Assembly: GCA_964493325.1 (NCBI GenBank)
Contig: CAZBMD010000001.1
Location: 208,204 to 272,203, forward strand
Direction of reading: 5' to 3'
DNA: 64,000 bases
DNA from: CAZBMD01 sp964493325
GTDB taxonomy: Bacteria; Babelota; Babeliae; Babelales; RVW-14
Position numbers and translations under genes: made by a program. Below the pieces are notes generated by a model that saw nothing but the letters and a program-made list of their open reading frames with translations, was not told the DNA's origin and did no database searches. Below are positions 45,291 to 53,412 of the stretch, piece after piece. Positions within the stretch are counted from its first letter, which is position 1, and every line of letters starts with the position of its first letter.

Positions 45291-45373
45291 GATGTCATCC
45301 CTGACTTGATCAGGGATCCATCTCCAGATCAGTTAGTTAGCATGGATACCGGCTCAAAGGCCGGTATGACATC
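45291..45373. repeat. Dispersed palindromic repeat, copy 1
   Basis: An 83-base element bounded by GATGTCAT / ATGACATC. It contains two inner hairpins, CCCTGA-N5-TCAGGG and CCGGC-N6-GCCGG. The other copy is at 47784. Its ends (GTCATCCC...GGGATGAC type) resemble a repeat common in Alphaproteobacteria and other intracellular bacteria; this is from memory. Confidence 0.85.
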
Positions 45374-45511
45374 GGTAGGTAATATTTTTGTTGCTACTAG
45401 CAAGATTTTCAAAAGAGATCTAGTAAGTTGTTCGATTAGATAAAATCCCATCAAACTTAATAAATTGGTTAAAAACTCACTAGTTGAAAATAGTGATTGT
45501 TATGAGGAATT

Positions 45512-46168
45512 TTACAGCAAGTCAAGGAATCCTTGGCCATTGTAGGCGTTTGCTTTTTTTATTCCAAAATCCACCAGAGTACTCCAGTTGTAGTTAACTT
45601 TAATAATTATTAAGTTATCGTTAGTGGTTTCAATAAAGATATTGAGTTGTTTAACGGGGCGACTGTAATTATTGTTATTATTATTGATCATTGGCGAGTT
45701 GAGCGCAGAGAGCAGCATGTAAGCGTTATAGATTAATCCAAGTCGTGTCGATAGTGTCTTGATGTTTTGCTCGTTATTGCTTATCAGCTCGATTCTTTCG
45801 GCAGGAGTTGATGCAGCATTTGCTTCGAAGCTGGCTTCATATTCTTGTAGGAGTTGATTATATCCATCAATGCTTTCAGATTGAGTTAGGAAATTAATAA
45901 ATCCTTCAAGACTTGGTGTATCCGTATGAGAGTAGTAGTCATTTTCGGCCTTACTAAAAATTCCTTCACCAACAATCTTATGAGGAATGACGTTTCCTGC
46001 TTTGTCTGTTATTGTCATCATGCCACTGGGTGACTGCACTATTACGCGATTATTACTTTTCCAGTCTGAGATTAATTGACTCAGGCGATTAGCGCTAATA
46101 AGATATTTTTCTGCAGAAGCTGAAGAAGTTATTGTTAGGAAAAAAAGTAAAAATAATTTTTTCATCAT
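45512..46168 (-). CDS. Secreted hypothetical protein, paralog of 44468-45118
   Basis: The start is taken at the ATG 46168, where AAGGAATCTTT precedes and a signal peptide begins ('MMKKLFLLFFLTITSSASA'); the frame is open to 46321 but that part is not signal-like. The 218-residue protein shares its N-terminal 'KYLISANRLSQLISDW' and C-terminal 'NYNWSTLVDFG' blocks with the downstream paralog. It has an Asn-rich run (NNNNN) near residue 185. No family is recognised. It is divergent from nupC. Confidence 0.7.
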   Translation of the reverse strand: MMKKLFLLFFLTITSSASAEKYLISANRLSQLISDWKSNNRVIVQSPSGMMTITDKAGNVIPHKIVGEGIFSKAENDYYSHTDTPSLEGFINFLTQSESIDGYNQLLQEYEASFEANAASTPAERIELISNNEQNIKTLSTRLGLIYNAYMLLSALNSPMINNNNNNYSRPVKQLNIFIETTNDNLIIIKVNYNWSTLVDFGIKKANAYNGQGFLDLL

Positions 46169-46390
46169 AAAGATTCCTTGTGTAAAAAATAAGAAATAAA
46201 TAATTCTTTTTGGGGATGCAAAGGCTAGGTGATTTTTCTGATGATTGCAAGCTTTTTTTTGAGCAGATAAATCGTGTTTATCGCGTAGAGCAAGATCTAT
46301 ATTTTCTGATATACTGACCACTTTAAAAATGGGTGAACGATTAGCCTATGTTTTTTAGTGGTTATTTTTTTTCAGAAAGGGATGGATTCA

Positions 46391-47614
46391 ATGCTCAGTA
46401 TTATCGGATATTTTGTAGAACACAGTAGATATATAAATCTTTTAGGGATTGCTCTTATTCTTTTAACTGCAGCTCTTTTTTCTCGTCACAAGAAACGCAT
46501 TAGCCTACGACTTATTGCAACTGCATTAACTGTTCAATGCGGTCTTGCATTTTTTATTTTGAAAACTGCGATTGGTAAAACTATTTTCTTTTCTATCTCC
46601 AAGGGAATTGAATCTGTCTACAAGTTTGCAGATCAAGGCTGCATGTTTGTGTTTGGTAATTTAGCCGATGCCAATGGTCCATGGGGCTTTGTTTTTGCAT
46701 TCAAGGTGTTGCCAATTATTATATTCTTTGGTGCGCTTATGGCTCTTTTGTACCACCTTGGTATTGTACAAATAATTGTCAAAGCCATTGCGTATGTGAT
46801 GAGACCATTATTTGGAACCTCAGGAGCCGAAACATTGTCTGTTGCTGCAAACAGTGCGCTTGGTCAGACCGAAGCTCCGCTGCTCATCAAAAACTATCTC
46901 GCGCGTATGACTGATTCTGAAATTTTAACGGTTATGGTGAGCGGCATGGCACACCTGTCAGGATCGCTCCTTGCTGTGTACGGTCTGATGGGCGTACCTA
47001 TTTTGCACTTGCTTTCTGCAAGTATTATTGCCATTCCAGGCGCAATTTTAATTTCAAAGATTTTAATTCCCGAGACCGGAGTTCCTGAAACGCTTGGAGG
47101 TAGTTCGGTGCAAATGCCCAAAGAATCAAATAATATTTTGGGTGCAATTTCATTAGGAACATCCGATGGTTTGAATTTAGCAATTAACGTTGCAGCAATG
47201 CTTATTGCTTTTATTAGTTTGATGGCGCTGGTAAATTCAGTACTTGTGTCGATTACTGGCTTTTCATTGGATCTGATTTTTGCAAAATTATTTTATGTTG
47301 TTGCTTATTTTATTGGCATACCTACTTCAGAATGCTCAGCAGCAGGAGCGCTTCTTGGTCAAAAATTAGTTATCAACGAGTTTGTTGCCTACTCAAGCAT
47401 GCTCAAGCAGGCGCTTTCTGATCGCTCAATTGCAATTATAACTTACGCACTTGCAGGCTTTTCTAACTTTTCGTGCATTGGTATTCAGATTGGCGGTATT
47501 GGAGCTATCTGTCCTTCAAAGCGAGAATTATTGACCCGTCTTGGAGTAACAGCTCTTCTTGGAGGAACTCTGACCAACTTGCTAACAGCTGCTATTGCGG
47601 GTTTATTTATTTAA
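46391..47614 (+). CDS. nupC: Concentrative nucleoside transporter (NupC/CNT family)
   Basis: The 407-residue inner-membrane protein is a cation-coupled nucleoside importer. Family marks are 'GWGFVFAFKVLPIIIFFGAL'-like helices, the selectivity segment 'SALGQTEAPLLIKNYL' with the GQxEAP signature, and 'GTSDGLNLAINVAAMLIAF' and 'TSECSAAGALLGQKLV' later on. I chose ATG 46391 because AAAGGG lies nine bases upstream; ATG 46382 and an earlier start at 46358 are too close to or upstream of that site. It allows salvage of host nucleosides. A terminator follows. Confidence 0.92.
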   Translation: MLSIIGYFVEHSRYINLLGIALILLTAALFSRHKKRISLRLIATALTVQCGLAFFILKTAIGKTIFFSISKGIESVYKFADQGCMFVFGNLADANGPWGFVFAFKVLPIIIFFGALMALLYHLGIVQIIVKAIAYVMRPLFGTSGAETLSVAANSALGQTEAPLLIKNYLARMTDSEILTVMVSGMAHLSGSLLAVYGLMGVPILHLLSASIIAIPGAILISKILIPETGVPETLGGSSVQMPKESNNILGAISLGTSDGLNLAINVAAMLIAFISLMALVNSVLVSITGFSLDLIFAKLFYVVAYFIGIPTSECSAAGALLGQKLVINEFVAYSSMLKQALSDRSIAIITYALAGFSNFSCIGIQIGGIGAICPSKRELLTRLGVTALLGGTLTNLLTAAIAGLFI

Positions 47615-47660
47615 AAACTGTAGAAATACTGAGTTCAGGGGCTGCAATAAAAAAGTAAGA

Positions 47661-47707
47661 AAAAATATGGTACGCTATCTTCATAGAGGGTGTACCATAT
47701 TTTTTTT
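47661..47707 (+). terminator. Intrinsic terminator after nupC
   Basis: AAAATATGGTAC pairs with GTACCATATTTT around an 18-base loop and runs into eight or more T. It lies about 50 bases after the nupC stop. Confidence 0.8.
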
Positions 47708-47783
47708 GAGTGATTTAGTTGTTGAATCGATTGCTTTTGATTCCTGAGACAGTCTGATTTTTATGCTAAAAATTCGCTTATAA

Positions 47784-47863
47784 GACGTCATCCCTGACTT
47801 GATCAGGGATCCAGTTAATGAAATATCAAGCATGGATCCCGGCTCAAAGGCCGGGATGACGTC
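47784..47863. repeat. Dispersed palindromic repeat, copy 2
   Basis: An 80-base element with perfect 11-base terminal inverted repeats (GACGTCATCCC / GGGATGACGTC) and two inner hairpins (CCCTGA/TCAGGG and CCCGGC/GCCGGG). Its outer 30 bases on each side closely match copy 1; the central 25 bases differ. Confidence 0.88.
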
Positions 47864-47941
47864 CTACAATCGAATCTATAAGTACAAGAGTTATATTTTC
47901 CAGTTTCATGAAGAGATCTAATATTATTGTGTGAACAGATT

Positions 47942-48997
47942 ATGAAAATTGCAGTTCTTGTTTCTGGCGGTGTTGATAGCTCTGTTGCTTTGCGTCTACT
48001 CAAAGACCAAGGGCATGATCTTGTCGCTTTTTATTTAAAAATTTGGCTCGAAGATGAGCTTGCTTACCTGGGCGATTGTCCATGGGAAGAGGATTTAGCT
48101 TTTGTTGAAGCAGTTTGCAAGCAGGCAGATGTTCCCCTTCGTGTAGTGCCGTTGCAAAAGGAGTATCAGGAGCATGTGGTTCGCTATACGATTGCAGAAG
48201 TAAAAGAAGGTCGGACGCCAAGCCCTGACTTGCTGTGTAATCAGCGGATTAAGTTTGGCTGCTTTTTTGATGCTATCGATGATAGCTTTGATTTTGTTGC
48301 CACGGGGCACTATGCGCAGGTTGACCGTAAGGGCGATATGGTAAAACTATTGATGGCAAAAGATCCGGTTAAAGATCAGACCTATTTTTTATCTCAACTT
48401 AGCCAGCAACAACTTAAGCGGGCTCTTTTTCCAATTGGTCATTTGCTCAAATCAGAAGTTCGTGACCTTGCTCAGCAGTACAATTTGCCGAACAAAGAGC
48501 GTAAAGATAGCCAGGGTATTTGTTTTTTGGGCAAGATTGATTTTAGTGATTTTATTAAGCATCATTTGGGCGTTAACCCGGGGCCTCTGATTGAATTTGA
48601 GACAGGCCTAAAAGTTGGCGATCATGAGGGCTTTTGGTTTTATACCATTGGTCAGCGCAAGGGAATCGGTCTTTCGGGCGGGCCATGGTACGTGGTAGCA
48701 AAAGATCCTGCGCAAAATAGGGTGTTTATTTCAAAAAATTATCATTCTGATGAAAAAATTCGTAACCATTTAACCGTTAGTCACTGCAACTGGATTACTG
48801 GCGCAGCGCCGACTAAGACGTCGTTACAGACAAAATTAAGGCATGGCCCTCAGGTCTATAACTGTTCTTTGCTGCCTGTAGATGATGGTCGGTTCAATGT
48901 GACCCTTGATTCATCAGATCAGGGTATTGCACCTGGTCAATTTGCCGTTTTTTATGACAATAATGAGTGCCTTGGTTGTGGGGTAATTGAACCATGA
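47942..48997 (+). CDS. mnmA: tRNA-specific 2-thiouridylase MnmA
   Basis: MnmA transfers sulfur to the wobble uridine-34 of tRNAs for Lys, Glu and Gln, using ATP. The PP-loop 'VSGGVDSS' is at residues 7-14. The catalytic cysteines lie in 'SPDLLCNQRIKF' (Cys99) and 'SQGICFLG' (Cys194). The length of 351 residues is normal. The ATG at 47942 is chosen because the protein then begins with the usual 'MKIAVLVSGG'; a TTG at 47927 is less likely. The next ORF overlaps its stop (ATGA). It works on the same base as MnmG (4498). Confidence 0.96.
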   Translation: MKIAVLVSGGVDSSVALRLLKDQGHDLVAFYLKIWLEDELAYLGDCPWEEDLAFVEAVCKQADVPLRVVPLQKEYQEHVVRYTIAEVKEGRTPSPDLLCNQRIKFGCFFDAIDDSFDFVATGHYAQVDRKGDMVKLLMAKDPVKDQTYFLSQLSQQQLKRALFPIGHLLKSEVRDLAQQYNLPNKERKDSQGICFLGKIDFSDFIKHHLGVNPGPLIEFETGLKVGDHEGFWFYTIGQRKGIGLSGGPWYVVAKDPAQNRVFISKNYHSDEKIRNHLTVSHCNWITGAAPTKTSLQTKLRHGPQVYNCSLLPVDDGRFNVTLDSSDQGIAPGQFAVFYDNNECLGCGVIEP

Positions 48998-49443
48998 AGC
49001 GTGATTTTTTTCTGCCGATAGGGCTGTTTTTCTTTGATACAGTTATTATGCTGACACTTTATCGCTCTCTTTTTAGTACGCTTCTTTTTCTTTTTATTAC
49101 ACAACAATTTGCAGGCGAAGAGGAGCGATGGAGTTTTACTAAGTTTTATGTGCCAATATTCCTCCTTCTTATCCAAGATTTTTTAAATCATGGGCGATTT
49201 GGCCTTGTTCTTGTTTATCTTGTGCCGGTTGTTCTGCTGGCGCCGCTTATTAAAAATCTTTTTTTATTAGCTCGTTTTATCTTTCCGTCATTGCTAACAG
49301 CTGGCTGTCTAGCAATTGAGAGTCTAATGGGGATAATTTTATTTTCATATAGTGGTTTATTTTACGAGACAGTTATAAGAATATTGTGTACCATTGTGGT
49401 AGGAAACTTTGTTTTTTGGGGGATCCGGGGCAATCGCTCCTGA
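48994..49443 (+). CDS. Small integral membrane protein overlapping rnpB
   Basis: A 149-residue, very hydrophobic protein with about five membrane helices. Its ATG overlaps the mnmA stop (ATGA), suggesting coupled translation. Size, hydrophobicity and lack of motifs recall MreD-like rod-shape proteins, but no MreB or MreC gene is near, so I leave it unnamed. Its last eleven codons lie inside the 5' strand of RNase P RNA, an unusual overlap. Confidence 0.65.
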   Translation: MKRDFFLPIGLFFFDTVIMLTLYRSLFSTLLFLFITQQFAGEEERWSFTKFYVPIFLLLIQDFLNHGRFGLVLVYLVPVVLLAPLIKNLFLLARFIFPSLLTAGCLAIESLMGIILFSYSGLFYETVIRILCTIVVGNFVFWGIRGNRS

Positions 49444-49804
49444 GGAAATTCAGGGGAGGAAAGTCTGGACTCACAACAGAAAGGGCGCCTTACAAGGCTG
49501 AGTATGCAAGTACCGAGCACAAGTAAGGGAGGCGTAAGCCTACGGAAAGTGCCACAGAAAATATACCGCCATGCTTTCGGGCCTGGTAAGGGTGAAAACG
49601 TGCGGTAAGAGCGCACGCATCGGCGTAGCAATATGACGGTGGGAAAACCCCGCTCTGAGCAAGACAAAATAAGCAGGCTATGTGCTGTTCTGTTCCCAAT
49701 GACCTGCGGGTATGTCGCTTAGAAAGATGGTTGCCACCAAATAGGACTTTGATTCAAGGGCCTATTTGTGTACAGAATCCAGCTTACAAGGAACCCCCAA
49801 AAAC
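49411..49804 (+). ncRNA. rnpB: RNase P RNA (bacterial type A)
   Basis: The catalytic RNA that trims tRNA 5' ends. Conserved cores are clear: 'GAGGAAAGTCTGGAC' near 49457, 'GCCACAGAAAATATACCGCC' near 49552, 'GGTAAGGGTGAAA' near 49586, 'AGAGCGCACGCATCGGC' near 49608, and 'ACAGAATCCAGCTTACAAG' near the 3' end. The outer helix P1 is formed by GTTTTTTGGGGGATCC (49411-49426) and GGAACCCCCAAAAA (3' end), which sets both boundaries to within a few bases. The upstream membrane-protein ORF runs into the first 33 bases. Confidence 0.95.
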
Positions 49805-49828
49805 ATCTAATTGAGTTAATACGAGCCT

Positions 49829-50566
49829 ATGAAACGTTCATCACTTCATATTTCTTATTTTGTCTGGATTTTGCCATTCCTCTGTTTTGTTGGCGGCTAC
49901 GCAGTTTTGTATTCCGTACTCCAACGGGCAGAGTTTGCAGCGCCAAATGTTGTTGGAAAATCTCTTCATGAAGCAACAAAAATCCTATCAGCTCATCGAT
50001 TGAACGTGCGACTTCGCTCTGAGCATGAAGACGCTGTTCTTGCTCCTGGAACAGTTATGGAGCAAATTCCACGTCCTTTTCAAAACGTGAGACCCAATCA
50101 AAATATTTTTGTAACTCTTTCAGAGCAACCTCATGGTGCAAAGGTTCCCTTGTTGTGTGGTATGAGCCGAGAACAGATTGAGCTTTTGGCAAAAAAAAGC
50201 GCCTGCGAATTCAGAATTTTGGCTATCCCATCGCATTATCCAGACGGGTTTTGCTTTGCTCAGTTCCCGCAGGAAGGGGAAGAGCAGAGTTCCTTACCAG
50301 TAATAGCCTATGTTTCGGCAGGGCGAGAGTCGAGTTTTATAGTGCCAAACTTGCGAGGTGTTGCGGTTGCAGTAATTCAAAAGAAAATTGCTTCCTATGA
50401 TGTTGATCTTGATATTTTTCATAACAATGACGTTGACGACGATCATCAGTGCAATGAATGCATTGTCATGGCCCAAAGTCCTATGCCTGGATCAATTGTT
50501 GATATGGCCAAGCGGCTTATGCTACAAGTTCAGGTGCATGATAGGGCTGGTTGCTATCCGCGATAA
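49829..50566 (+). CDS. Membrane-anchored PASTA-domain protein without kinase
   Basis: The 245-residue protein has a short cytoplasmic start, one membrane helix (about residues 8-30), and three PASTA units in the periplasm: 'APNVVGKSLHEATKIL' (about 37-98), 'VPLLCGMSREQIELLA' (about 105-165) and 'VPNLRGVAVAVIQKKI' (about 172-240). PASTA domains sense peptidoglycan fragments or bind wall enzymes. In most bacteria they sit on Ser/Thr kinases or penicillin-binding proteins; here neither is attached. It starts 24 bases after rnpB and could be read through from it. Confidence 0.85.
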   Translation: MKRSSLHISYFVWILPFLCFVGGYAVLYSVLQRAEFAAPNVVGKSLHEATKILSAHRLNVRLRSEHEDAVLAPGTVMEQIPRPFQNVRPNQNIFVTLSEQPHGAKVPLLCGMSREQIELLAKKSACEFRILAIPSHYPDGFCFAQFPQEGEEQSSLPVIAYVSAGRESSFIVPNLRGVAVAVIQKKIASYDVDLDIFHNNDVDDDHQCNECIVMAQSPMPGSIVDMAKRLMLQVQVHDRAGCYPR

Positions 50567-50675
50567 CGCTTAGGCGGTTGATGAATTTTCAGAAGCGCGG
50601 TAAAGTAAAGGGCACTTTAAGTCCGTACAGTTTTTTATGTAGACAGATTTTTATTGATTTTAAGGAGTTTTCATA

Positions 50676-51353
50676 ATGAGTTCTCATCATGGTCACACAG
50701 ATCCCCACAGTTCACACGTCCACGGCGAAGGTTTGCTTGAGCATCATCATACCGTTTGGGCAGAAATTTTATGTCATCTGCCGTACGCAATTTTTTCGGT
50801 AGCAATTTCAATGGTCTGCTTAACTTTTATGACGCACGTCGATCCAGGACGATTATTTCATAACTTTCATTTTCTTCATCTTCTGTTTGCGTCAACAGGA
50901 ACCGTCTTGATTTTTAGAAAATATTCAAAAAATATTCTCTTGGGTTTATTGGTTGGGTTCTTGGTTCCTGCTCTTTTTTGTACTTTTTCTGATGCAGTGT
51001 TGCCTTATCTTGGAGGTCAGTGTGTTGGTCTTGATATGCATTTTCACTGGTGCTTCTTAAGTCACCTTGATACGGTATTACCCTTCTTGATTGGTGGAAT
51101 GATTAACGGTTGGGTGATGAGTGGTCATCCTAGCAGTAGGCAACTTTTCTACTCATTGGGGTTTCATTTTGTTCATATTTTCATCAGTTCAATGGCTTCA
51201 ATTTTATATTTGGTTAGCTTTGGATTTCATGACTGGTGGAATCAGATGGGCTTTGTTTTTATATTTTTAATTCTTGCGGTACTGATTCCGTGTACGTTAT
51301 CGGATATTGTAGTCCCTATCTTGTTTGCTAAAATTCGTCCCAAAAAAAGGTAA
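50676..51353 (+). CDS. His-rich multi-span membrane protein
   Basis: The 225-residue protein starts with a His-rich cytoplasmic segment (twelve His in the first 26 residues, e.g. 'SSHHGHTDPHSSHVHGEG') and then has about six membrane helices with more His within or near them ('HFHWCFLSHLD', 'FHFVHIF'). This suggests metal binding or transport, but no known family is recognised. A strong TAAGGAG ribosome binding site precedes the ATG. potA follows after 27 bases, so it may be part of that transcript. Confidence 0.75.
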   Translation: MSSHHGHTDPHSSHVHGEGLLEHHHTVWAEILCHLPYAIFSVAISMVCLTFMTHVDPGRLFHNFHFLHLLFASTGTVLIFRKYSKNILLGLLVGFLVPALFCTFSDAVLPYLGGQCVGLDMHFHWCFLSHLDTVLPFLIGGMINGWVMSGHPSSRQLFYSLGFHFVHIFISSMASILYLVSFGFHDWWNQMGFVFIFLILAVLIPCTLSDIVVPILFAKIRPKKR

Positions 51354-51380
51354 GTCCCCTGTTTTTATTGATGACGAGGA

Positions 51381-52478
51381 ATGTTTGTGAGAACAATTAG
51401 AGTTGAAAACGTTTCAAAATCAATTGATGGTGAAACTATTCTGGATAAAGTAAATCTTGAGATTCCTGCTGGCCAGTTTTTTGCATTACTAGGTCCTAGT
51501 GGATGCGGTAAGACAACTCTATTGAGGCTTTTGGCGGGGCTCGAATCGGTTGATTCGGGCAAGATTTTTCTTGGTGATGAGGATATTACCAATCTTCCAA
51601 TCTATGAAAGACGTATCAATACTGTTTTTCAGCAGTATGCGCTATTTCCACATCTTTCTGTTTTTGAAAATGTTGCCTACAGTCTGCGCATCAAAAAGTT
51701 TAAAGAAGATGATATAAAATCACGTGTCCTTGAATGTTTAAAAACAGTACGCCTGAATGGGTTTGAATCAAAATTCCCACGCAATCTCTCGGGGGGGCAA
51801 CAACAACGCGTTGCCCTTGCGCGAGCAATTATTAATGAGCCGGATGTGCTTTTGCTTGATGAGCCGCTTGCAGCGCTTGATTTAAAACTCAAAGAAGAAA
51901 TGCTTCTTGAGCTTATCAATCTTCAAGACAAGCTCAAAACTACTTTTATTTATGTGACGCATGATCAGTTTGAAGCCTTGACCGTTTCAGATCAGATGGC
52001 AATCATGAATAAGCGTGGAACCATTGGTCAAATTGGCACGCCAAAGCAAATTTATGAATTTCCAGCGTCTCGATTTGTTGCAAATTTTGTTGGTAATACC
52101 AACATCATTGAAGGTGTTTTGCGTATTGCTGATAAGGTTCAAACGGTTGAAATAGAAGGACTTGGTCATTTTAGTGTCTACGTGCCTACCGAAAAATATT
52201 GGATGATTCCTGGATGTCGTTTGTTTGTTAGTATTCGTCCCGAAAAGATTGAGATTAGCAAGCATGAGCGGGAAGGGTTTTCAAACTACTTGGCTGGAAA
52301 GGTTGTGGACATAATCTATTACGGTCGTACAACTCAGTACCACGTTAAGCTAAAAAATGGACAAATTCTGATGGTTTTTGAACAAAATGAAGAGCATTTT
52401 CCAACAGAAACTATCGATTATGATGATACGGTTCATCTATACTTTCAAAAAGAAAACGTGGTTTTGTTGGAGCATTAA
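51381..52478 (+). CDS. potA: Spermidine/putrescine ABC transporter, ATPase PotA
   Basis: The energy-coupling subunit of a polyamine importer. Walker A 'GPSGCGKTTLLRLLAG', signature 'NLSGGQQQRVALARAI', Walker B 'VLLLDEPLAALD' and switch His 'IYVTHDQFEAL' are intact. A C-terminal regulatory TOBE-like domain covers about residues 240-365. The ATG at 51381 abuts the GAGGA site, so a GTG two codons later (51387) may be the true start. It is the first of four genes in the pot operon and overlaps potB (TAATG). Confidence 0.93.
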   Translation: MFVRTIRVENVSKSIDGETILDKVNLEIPAGQFFALLGPSGCGKTTLLRLLAGLESVDSGKIFLGDEDITNLPIYERRINTVFQQYALFPHLSVFENVAYSLRIKKFKEDDIKSRVLECLKTVRLNGFESKFPRNLSGGQQQRVALARAIINEPDVLLLDEPLAALDLKLKEEMLLELINLQDKLKTTFIYVTHDQFEALTVSDQMAIMNKRGTIGQIGTPKQIYEFPASRFVANFVGNTNIIEGVLRIADKVQTVEIEGLGHFSVYVPTEKYWMIPGCRLFVSIRPEKIEISKHEREGFSNYLAGKVVDIIYYGRTTQYHVKLKNGQILMVFEQNEEHFPTETIDYDDTVHLYFQKENVVLLEH

Positions 52479-53377
52479 TGAAAATTTTGCGCAAAATTTT
52501 GAGCAACGAGCTTCCATTTCTGTTTTCCTGTCCGGCGCTTTTGTGGCAAACGCTTTTCTTGTATTTGCCGCTTATTATGCTTTTGTGTTACAGTTTTCTT
52601 CAATATGATGTAGCAAGCGCATCGTATGTTTTGACATTGCATCACTATAAGACCATCTTTAATTCTTTGTATTTTAAAGTCATCGTACATTCATTTTTTA
52701 CGGCGGTGGTAACGGCTCTTATCTGCTTGCTCATTGCCTATCCTGTTGCATATTTTCTTGCAATGAAAGTTCGAAAAAGATACAGAACTCTTTTTCTTTT
52801 TTTAGTTATTTTACCATCATGGACAAGCCTGATTGTGCAAATTTATGCATGGTTTTTTTTACTCGAAAGAAATGGGATTTTCTGTCGTCTTTTGTATTCG
52901 TTGGGCATTTTACCGCGATCGGTTCATCTTTTAAATAATTATTTTTCTATTTTAGTTGGACTTGTTTCTTGTTTTTTGCCCTTTATGATTATGCCGATCT
53001 ACGCAGTTCTTGAGCGCATTAATATTAATATTATCGAAGCTTCGGCAGACCTTGGAGCAAATAGATTTGAAACATTTCGTCGCATCATATTGCCGTTGTC
53101 AACACCTGGTGTGTATGCCGGATTTCTTCTTGTTTTTATTCCTGCATTTGGAGAGTTTGCAATCCCCATTTTATTAGGGGGATCGAAGCAAGTTTTTTGG
53201 GGAAATTTGATTGTAGATAAATTTTTAAGATCGCAAGACTGGGCTTCTGGTGCAGCTCTTGCCAATATTGGTATTATGTTCCCCGTGATTATTTTACTCT
53301 TTGTGTACTTGACGTCCCGAGTTCTTGCTATTCTCAAGAGTAATAAGCAGCGACATGAGGTCAAGGAGCCGTGGTAA
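52478..53377 (+). CDS. potB: Spermidine/putrescine ABC transporter, permease PotB
   Basis: A 299-residue inner-membrane permease with six helices and the binding-protein-dependent transport motif 'EASADLGANRFETFRRIILPLSTPG' in shortened form near residue 190 (the EAA loop that contacts the ATPase). It starts in overlap with the potA stop. Together with PotC it forms the membrane channel of the importer. Confidence 0.93.
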   Translation: MKILRKILSNELPFLFSCPALLWQTLFLYLPLIMLLCYSFLQYDVASASYVLTLHHYKTIFNSLYFKVIVHSFFTAVVTALICLLIAYPVAYFLAMKVRKRYRTLFLFLVILPSWTSLIVQIYAWFFLLERNGIFCRLLYSLGILPRSVHLLNNYFSILVGLVSCFLPFMIMPIYAVLERININIIEASADLGANRFETFRRIILPLSTPGVYAGFLLVFIPAFGEFAIPILLGGSKQVFWGNLIVDKFLRSQDWASGAALANIGIMFPVIILLFVYLTSRVLAILKSNKQRHEVKEPW

Positions 53378-53412
53378 GATTCAAGAAATTTCTGGAAGAA
53401 AGAATATAAATT

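Larger units (their letters stand above)
45119..45511. other. Non-coding stretch between paralogous secreted-protein genes
   Basis: 393 bases without an ORF. It holds a perfect 14-bp inverted repeat with a CTG loop (45153-45183), likely a terminator-like or regulatory hairpin, and one copy of the dispersed palindromic repeat (45291-45373). Confidence 0.7.
47615..47941. other. Non-coding stretch between nupC and mnmA
   Basis: About 327 bases. It holds the nupC terminator (47661-47707) and the second dispersed palindromic repeat (47784-47863). The last 80 bases should hold the mnmA promoter; no clear ribosome binding site precedes mnmA. Confidence 0.6.

Noticed and set aside
45291..47863. Repeated palindromic units as a CRISPR array
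   Set aside because: Only two copies, 2.4 kb apart, with genes between them and no regular spacers or cas genes.
48994..49443. Naming the small membrane protein mreD
   Set aside because: Only hydrophobicity and size agree; there is no mreB or mreC nearby and no conserved motif.
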